Origin: Hygrocybe punicea
Taxonomy: Eukaryota > Basidiomycota > Agaricomycetes > Agaricales > Hygrophoraceae
DNA: 64,000 nt
Assembly (NCBI GenBank): GCA_963556145.1
Contig: OY744466.1
Coordinates: 4,588,001-4,652,000, forward strand
Direction of reading: 5' to 3'
The notes beneath the pieces were generated by a model that saw only the letters and a list, made by a program, of their open reading frames with translations, did not search any database and was not told the DNA's origin. Below are positions 57,196 through 64,000 of this stretch, one piece after another. Each line of letters starts with the position of its first letter. The first letter of the stretch is position 1. Made by a program: the position numbers and the translations under genes.

Positions 57196-58099
57196 GGGAT
57201 TAGAGAGTTTTTTTTTGAATTTTTATGTGAAATAAGTGCTGAAGGGGGCTGAGACCTCGCTACGCTCGGCCCCACCCCCTCAATTATTAGGTGTCAATAA
57301 TTAATGGTAATAGGTAGTATAGGAAGAATTGTGAATTTTCATTTGGTGTTGGGTGAACATATAATATAATCTATAGTAAATTCTGTGTCATGTGAATTCT
57401 TGCCAAAAATTATATTTATGTGCAATATATTATGTTGAGGCCTGAGACCTTGGCCCCAGTGTATGTTGCATACATTGTAACTGTTGCTGAGACCAACTAC
57501 ATTTTGTGTGATATGGTCACAGCCTGATCTCAGTCTCACTACTCACAACTGTGAGTAAGTCTTCTTTGTAAATCTCTGTCATTGTGTTTACACTGTTGCT
57601 TTGTTAGCTCACCATTTCCAGGTAATATAATTTTCTTGCACTCCCCTTGCATTCTAACTCACTCCTGTTTTTCTGATCTTTCTGTGAATGCTAATATCTC
57701 ACTGTCTTTCCTAACAAATACACTTTCTTCCTTGGGTTATGCCACTGGTCCCAGGGCATGGTCGCATTATCCTACCACTCAGTGTGCAAGCTCACCAAGA
57801 CAGGTTTAGTGATAATTCCACTGGTAGGTGTATATATCAGTAGTAAATGCTGAGTGTGAGCAAAGAAGAAAAGATTTTTTGAATTCCTATAATTTCATGT
57901 ATGTCTGAAATGTATTATGTTTACTGCTGAGACCTGACCATGCTTGATGTTACAGGTAAATATTAGATAGACTCCCACCTGTACAGTGGAGAATAGTCCG
58001 GTTGCCTACTGAAGACAGGATTCACAGTAGTGAAGTCTTGAAGTCTTGACACTGTTTTGGTTCAGCCATTGTTAAGTAGTTATTAATTATTTAATTATT
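57196..58099. other. Gene-free stretch
   Basis: AT-rich with repeated CTGAGACC (57250, 57450, 57492, 57933). Probably the body of the second Helitron-like element. No coding region. Confidence 0.35.
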
Positions 58100-59200
58100 T
58101 AATAAGTTAAATTAAATTAAATCAAATTAAATGTCAATATCATACAAAATGAGCTACTACCAAGGGTACAGGCACAGTGTGGTGAGAGTGATGACAGGAG
58201 AGTGATGGGGGGGTGGATGGGGGCTAAAGGAAGGGGCTGGAGAGGGGGAAAAGGCAGGGAGGTGGAGGGAGGGGCCAGAACAGGTCAAGAAGGGAGGGGG
58301 AGCAGAGGGGAGGGTGGAGAATGGGTAGAGGGAGTGCAGGAGGGATGGAGGGATGTGGGGAAGAGCTGGATGGAGGGCTGGGAGGGCAGGAAGAGGGGGC
58401 TGAAGCCTGAGTGATCACTACCCAGTCAATTCACCTCCAAAACACCCAATTGAACTGAAAACTCACCTGGAACAGCAGGGGGTGGGTGCACCACATTCCC
58501 TGCTGCCCTCAGAACTCCTCCATGGTGCTCAAAAGCAGCCGGAATGTGCCCCTCTTGCTAGGGGGCACTGGTGGTGCTGTTGCTGTCCATTGGTCAACTT
58601 GGAGGGGCCAAAAAGTTGCCTGGAGGGGGGTAGGAGACAGTAGAGGGGGATGGGAAAGTTGTGGGGCAGCAGGGGCAGCTGGGAGCTGGGAGGAGAGTCC
58701 GGAAAAGCAGGGGGTGGGATGTTGATGAGCAGAATGTTTTGGGTTTGTCTGAGTGCGAACGCTTTGGCTGTAGATTTCAAACTGAGTCCAAATTTCAGCG
58801 GCAACTCTGGACCTCCCCCAATTTATCTGCCTGCTGTAGCCTCAGGAACCCCATTTGAGCATTCTGTTTGGTGGGACAAAATGTAGCATTCATCATGTAG
58901 AATGCCCCTGTAATTTATCGAAAATTTGCGTTCTCTATTTTGGCCACAGCACCCCAAACAGTGCCTATTCCCCCACAAATCCCCCCCTGCCAACTCAAAT
59001 CTATCCAGACCCTCCCAAAAAATTCACAGGGTCCTCCTTACGGCCATGCCACCCCCCATCCCCAAATCCATCGCCATACACCCACCATGGAACCCCCCAA
59101 CCGCCTCCCCCCCAAATCTCCACTTCACCCCGAATTCAAACTCCTAATTAGTCAGCTTATTTCCTTTTTCACTGCACCTTCCGCATCCGTCAACACGTGA
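58100..59200. repeat. Copy 2 of the 1.0 kb GC-rich dispersed repeat
   Basis: Same order of parts as copy 1: AT-rich start, G-rich tract 58200-58400, palindrome-donor unit 58463-58505, TTTGGCTGTAGATTTCAAAC block and C-rich end. Substitutions and small indels throughout. Long frames across it are by-products of skewed composition. Confidence 0.75.
58463..58505 (-). other. GTGCAC palindrome joined to a splice donor (site 4)
   Basis: CAGCAGGGGGTGG and CCACATTCCCTGCTG pair around GTGCA. On the minus strand the palindrome is followed by TTCCAG|GTGAGT. Confidence 0.55.
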
Positions 59201-60129
59201 CCACTCTCAACCTAACTTTTGATTTCGGAAATATGATTACAAAATATTAGAAACAAAATGGAAAGGGCAGGTCACAAGAATGGTGTGATTATTTCAAATG
59301 AGATTAGACAATCTCATATACAAATACAGTAAATGTATGAGGTATTTTTGCATTATATTTGGTTTTGAAAGATATGGAAGATATTGGAATGGAACTGCCA
59401 ATGTTTTGAAAGAGATACAAAAGATTAGAGCATCAAGATTTAAAATTGTTTCAAATAGTATCATGGTCCATGAGCATTTAATATTATTTTTGTCATTACA
59501 TGACAAAAAACTTTACAGTGGCATTTCAATATATGTAAGAAGGTGATATGAAAAAAAATATTGAATGTGGTAAGAGAAGAATGAATAGAGATTTTGAATG
59601 AGCATAAAGGACTTGGGGGTAAAAGATTAAGAAATTAAATGAAAAAGATTTGAAATGTGAAGAATAAAGTACCATGTAATGATTCAGGTAGAATTATTAA
59701 GTCTAATCAGAAACTGGTTTTCAGTATGTTTAACGCAATATAGTGCAGAATATTTGAAATTCAATGTAGTGTATAATGTGTGAATTGATTGACAGGCCAA
59801 AGCTTTCACTTTGAAGGGTTTGAAATGAACAGGCAGTGGAAATGGTGATCAATATTAGCTGTTATGAGTTGATTGTTCATCAATGTGGAAGCCAATGTAA
59901 ATGCTGATCAAATGCCTCTCCTGGAATCCAAGTGAACACCAAATGTAACAATGACGAACCAAAGGAAAAAATAGAAATGCATGAAGTTGACAGGGAATGT
60001 GAATGATGGTTAATAAAGATGCTAAGGAGACAAGTTGCCATGGATGCTAGGAATTGAAACTTGAATCATATGGCCACAAATGGCCTGTTGAAAGCCAAGG
60101 CAAACATTTGCTAATGCTTACATACAGAA
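59201..60129. other. AT-rich gene-free stretch
   Basis: More than 65 percent A+T by eye, with AGATTAGAC/GTCTAAT-like and AAAGATTAG motifs. An 82-codon plus frame at 59298-59546 looks like chance in AT-rich DNA. No element ends recognised. Confidence 0.4.
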
Positions 60130-60860
60130 ATGAATGTTTATTTGCGGAGTCCAATGGCAAGGCAATGTTCACAATTGCCAGCCAATAGATGCCAAGTAAG
60201 CCAAATCACAGCCAATGCACATGTCTGTCAATGGGTACATACCAATTCCAATTGCATGGCAATAATGCCAATTCCCACCCAATGCGCATGTCTGTCAATG
60301 CATACCAATACCAATTGCAAGGCAATGTTGCCAATTCCCTGTGAATTCAAATCTCCAGCAATGTGTGCATATGGATGCCAATTGCAAGGCAATAATGCCA
60401 ATTCCGTGCGAATTCAAATCTCTGTCAATGCGTGCATACCGATGCCAATTGCAAGGCAATAATGCCAATTCCCTGCGAATTCAAATCTCCAGCAATGCAT
60501 GTGTACGGATGCCAATTGCAAGGCAATATTGCCAATTCCCTGCCAATGCATCCCAATCCCAATTGCAAGGCAACATTGCAAATTCCCAGCCAATGTGTAC
60601 CAATCCCAATTGCAAGGCAATATTGCCAATTTCCTGCCAATTCAAATCTCCGGCGATGTGTGCATATGGACGCCAATTGCAAGGCAATAATGCTAATTCC
60701 CAGCCAATGCGCATGTCTGTCAATGTGTACCAATACCAATTGCAAGGCAATGTTGCCAATTCCCTGTGAATTCAAATCTCTGGCAATGCATGCGTACGGA
60801 TGCCAATTGCAAGGCAATATTGCACATTCCCAGCCAATGTGCATGTCTGTCAATGCGCAG
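60130..60860. repeat. 67-bp minisatellite (CCAATTGCAAGGCAAT family)
   Basis: CCAATTGCAAGGCAAT recurs at about 60311, 60378, 60445 and 60512 with a constant 67-bp step. Shorter and mixed units lie on both sides to 60860. Units carry TTCAAATCTC, AATGCG/TGCATAC and GCCAATTCCC. The 67-bp period is not a multiple of three, yet both strands stay open for 140-200 codons because the units lack stops in all frames. Confidence 0.8.
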
Positions 60861-61059
60861 TAGACCCGGTCATTTTGGTTAACCCAATCACAGATATAGT
60901 TGCAAAAGGTAGGTACACATAGCCCAGTTGCTTGCTTGGGGGGTAGGTTAACCCCAAAGATAGCTCTTGCTGGGGAAATGTGGGGTGGTAGGTTGACCCA
61001 GGTACAGCTCTTGCTGGTCAAGGTGGGTCAACCCGGTGTCAGCTCTGCCATTGGGTAGG

Positions 61060-61650
61060 TTAACCCAGGACAGCTATTCTGGATTGGTTGGGTTGACCCA
61101 GGTCCAGATGTTCAAGCATTGTGGGTTGACCTGGCTGCAGCTATTGCTGCAGCACTGGGTTGACCATGGACCAGTTCTTGCTGCAGGCTTGTGTTGACCT
61201 GAGTCCAGCTGTTGCTGCAGCACTGGGTTGACCCAGGCCCAGCACTTCCTGCAGGGTAGGGTGGCTGGGGTCCAGCTATTGCTGCAGCACTGGGTTGACT
61301 GGGGTCCAGCTGCTGCTGCAGGCTTGGGTTGACCCAGGTCCAGATATTGCTGCAGCACCAGGTTGACCCAGATCCAGCGCTCGCTGCAGGGCTTGGGTTG
61401 ACCAGGGTCCAGCTACTTCTGCAGGCTTGGGTCAACCCAGGTCCAGATATTGCTGCAGCACTGGCCCAGATCCAGCACTTGCTGCAGGGCTTGGGTTGAC
61501 CAGGGTCCAGCTATTGCTGCAGGCCTGGGTTGACCGGGGTTCAGCTACTGCTGCAGGCTTGGGTCAACCCAGGTCCAGATATTGCTGCAGCACTGGGTTG
61601 ACCCAGATCCAGCACTTGCTGCAGGCCTTGGGTTGACCAGGGTCCCATTA
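61060..61650. repeat. CTGCAG-rich minisatellite, units of about 30-50 bp
   Basis: Irregular units combine GGTCCAG, (A/C)TATTGCTGCAGCACTGGG, TTGACC and TGCTGCAGG. GGGTTGACC occurs more than ten times. Two higher-order blocks of about 130 bp are seen (61380-61500 and 61490-61640). Confidence 0.75.
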
Positions 61651-62150
61651 TGAGTCCCTATAAGGGAATCATTCTATACCGTGGATTTTTCAACTCTAAT
61701 TTGCCAAGCTGTGGGAATAATTTTGGCAAACTGTGAGAACAATTTTGAAGCCCTGGGAATACTTTTGAAACTGTGTGACTGCTGACTTTGTAACTGTGAG
61801 AATTTGTTGTCCCAATAAGCATGAACAATAAGGCAGCCTGATCACAGGTGTCTGGATCACAGATGCCAATTTGGGAATAGGTAATGTTGCAGTGTCTTTG
61901 TATTGCCATTGGAATTGACAAATGCTTGACAGCTTTATTGACATAATTCAATGCATTGGTAGTGCGATGCGCACCTTGAGAAATATAGATGAGGTTAATG
62001 AGCTGAACAGTGCTTAGTGGTCAATAAGTTTCCCTGGTATATTCTGTGGAATTTCCCATGCAGTAGACACAGGATGAACCATATGTGACATTTTTGTCTG
62101 CAGATACATATAGTGTGTTGTGTGCATTGGTATTATTTGTAGGCAGCTTG

Positions 62151-62930
62151 AATCTGAGGCATTGCCTGTACAAAAGCAATTGTATGAACAATGTATTCAA
62201 AGTATCTGTGATGTAGCTGCAAGTACAATGTGTATTAGAATTACTAACAATGTGAACAGTGGGTACTTGTCAAACAGGCTGGTTCGGCCTGTTTGACAAG
62301 TGTTCAACAAGTGTTCCAGCTTTAATCTGGTGCATTGCCCTGGCACAAGCACTTGTACGAACAATGTATTCAATGTATCTCTAATGTAGTGACATTTAAT
62401 ATGTACAATGAAATGATTGACAATGTGAACAGTGGGTACTTGTCAAACAGGCTGAACAGTGTTCAACAAGTGTTTGACAAGTGTTTGACAAGTGTTCCAG
62501 CTTTAATCTGGTGCATTGCAAATAATAAAACAAGTGTATGTACATTATATGGGATGTAGCTATATTTACAATGCGCATTGTATTATTAATTATACACTTG
62601 TCGAAAACTTGTCGAACAGGCCAAACACTGTTCGACAAGCTGGTCTACAAGTGTCCCATGTGTAATCTAAGGCATTGCAATTGCAGAAACAACTCTATTT
62701 ACATTATATTGGTTATAGCTATATTTAGAATGTGTATTACATTATTACTGATACACCTGTCGAACACCAGTCAAACAGGCCAAACACTGTTTGACAAGCT
62801 TGTCTACAAGTGTTCCAGTTTTTATCTAAGTCATTGCAAATAATAAAACAAGTGTATATACATTATATGGGATGTAGCTATATTACAATGCACATTGTAT
62901 TATTAATGATACCATTGTCAAGCTCTTTAC
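62151..62930. repeat. 160-180-bp tandem repeat, five copies
   Basis: Units start AATCTGRKGCATTGC or a close variant at 62151, 62324, 62505, 62664 and 62824. Each contains ACAATGYRYATT, a CTTGTCAAACAGGC or GTCGAACAGGCCAAACACTG segment and ACAAGTGTTCCAG. A 14-bp-stem palindrome lies at 62266-62300. Confidence 0.75.
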
Positions 62931-62934
62931 CCTT

Positions 62935-63115
62935 TACCACTGATTCCCAGTGGGACAATGTGGATTCCAGGTGGATTCCACATGAATTCCACCCCAGCCA
63001 AATGGACATTTTACCACTCAAAATTTCACTCCCACTCCAGGTAAATTCCATGTGGAATCCACATGAACTATGACCCATTTTTGTCCACCTGGAGTCCATG
63101 TGGAATCTACACGAA
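62935..63115. repeat. Short imperfect repeats of GTGGATTCCA
   Basis: GTGGATTCCAGGTGGATTCCACATG, CATGTGGAATCCACATG and CATGTGGAATCTACACG are direct and inverted versions of one 10-12-bp word. Confidence 0.5.
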
Positions 63116-63560
63116 AATCATTATTAAATAATAACTATGAACTCATGATTTTTATAACTTATTTATCTTATTGTTAAGTACTAAAGGGGGAATGCCCCGA
63201 AGTAAATATGTCACATCAGGACTTTCAACATTTAGTCGGGATCTAAAGTTATTTCTAAAGTTAGCAGAAAAATATAATCTTTACATTTTAATTTAGGCCA
63301 AGTCTAAATATTGAATTTAAGTCATGAATAAATAAATGTCCAAATTAATTATTTTCTCTTGCCTTTAAATCACTCCTGCAATCAAAATAATTATCAGTGC
63401 TAAATTGTAGAGGGAAAGTATAATTTAGATTCGAGTTTACACAGGTTTGCTAGTCCAAATTTAGGCATCACCTCAAGACAAGCTGAAATTTATAATTTTG
63501 ACAGATCAGAATATTTAATTTAATGGATATCAAAATGTACCATTTTGGTAGTTGTCAAAA
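63116..63560. other. AT-rich gene-free stretch
   Basis: Begins with ATTATTAAATAATAACTA, similar to the AT-rich start of the two repeats at 56 and 58 kb. No gene. Confidence 0.35.
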
Positions 63561-63589
63561 TTTAAGATTCCGTCTGGACTAAAGTGATT

Positions 63590-63925
63590 GTACGCTCCTA
63601 TCGCCCACCCGTCGCCCACTCGCTGCCCACTCACTGCCCACGTGCACGTTATCGGGCATGCTCATCGCCCACCCATCCTCTCACTCACTTTGGCGGGTTT
63701 CCAGATCGAGGTGTTCAGTCACAAATCACAACAACAACAAACAACACGACGACGAAGGGACAACAACAACAACAACAACAACAACAGCGACAACAACGAC
63801 AACGACAGCGACAATAACGTCAATGACAGCAACGGCGACAACGACAATGGAAATGACGGTGACCATCAGCGAGGCCGGAGGAGTTGTGCACCAACTCTCC
63901 GGCCAAGGTACGTCTCTATCGCCTG
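63590..63925. repeat. GCCCAC-rich and (CAA)n tract, possible third copy of the palindrome-bearing repeat type
   Basis: TCGCCCAC words (63600-63670) precede a (CAA/CGA)n run (63728-63850). A palindrome-donor unit (63873-63915) follows. Layout resembles the triplet tract plus palindrome of the hAT element at 19392-21424. Cut by the window end. Confidence 0.45.
63873..63915 (+). other. GTGCAC palindrome joined to a splice donor (site 5)
   Basis: GGCCGGAGGAGTTG and CCAACTCTCCGGCC pair around TGCA, followed at once by AAG|GTACGT on the plus strand. Confidence 0.6.
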
Positions 63926-64000
63926 ACACTTCTTGTCGCCTGCTGACTACTTCGTCAGACACCATCGGCTGATCGTCCACCCATTGCCCATCACAACTTC

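Noticed and set aside
60341..61021. Frames of 140-200 codons on both strands
   Set aside because: They lie wholly in the 67-bp minisatellite and repeat the same peptides.

Overview
This is nuclear DNA from a filamentous basidiomycete, almost certainly an agaricomycete (mushroom-forming fungus). The evidence is gene structure and family content. Coding exons are split by many 49-65 nt introns with GTRNGT donors, CTNAY branch sites and YAG acceptors. The gene families are agaricomycete ones: a Plavaka-like transposase, a DUF4436 membrane protein, an I66-type protease inhibitor, a C2-metacaspase and repeat-associated hypothetical proteins (including what I take to be DUF6698). I cannot name the species. 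All gene models were spliced by eye, so exon limits are predictions.

Layout. 0-9 kb: mobile-element debris. It holds the end of a hAT-type element inserted in a gene remnant, a 2.3 kb foldback palindrome, a small MITE and Plavaka-type fragments. 8.5-17 kb: low-copy genes and remnants (three unrecognised genes, one of them a clean 6-exon 400-aa model, then a decayed Spt5-like gene). 19-26 kb: a 2.0 kb non-autonomous hAT element with a perfect 8-bp target duplication, a DUF6698-like pseudogene and tandem repeats. 26.8-44.5 kb: the gene-dense core. In order it has a 165-aa unrecognised protein, a divergent I66 inhibitor, a predicted GPI-type surface protein, DUF4436, a C2H2 protein, an 11-exon modular protein with HEAT-like repeats (gene A), a ubiquitin C-terminal hydrolase, a long ankyrin protein with a STAND-type N-terminus, a C2-like/caspase-fold metacaspase, and a paralogue of gene A (gene B). 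45.1-55.2 kb: a 4.5 kb hAT element with exact target duplication, a 553-bp TA-flanked hairpin MITE and a RepHel Helitron, end to end. 56-64 kb: duplicated GC-rich repeats, a second Helitron end, and several satellites and minisatellites.

How the genes may work together. Genes A and B share an exon-by-exon architecture and flank UCH, ankyrin and metacaspase genes. Together they resemble a fungal self/non-self or cell-death gene neighbourhood, which is an inference. The inhibitor, the surface protein and the small 165-aa protein form a separate group at 26.8-30 kb. Most mobile-element and repeat-associated genes carry nonsense codons or frameshifts, while the core genes splice cleanly.

Most unusual signals: (1) GC-rich palindromes each directly joined to a consensus 5' splice donor, found five times in unrelated repeats; (2) the gene A exon array, including a 24-nt intron-like remnant exactly where an intron is expected; (3) the kilobase foldback; (4) three mobile elements abutting within 600 bp.
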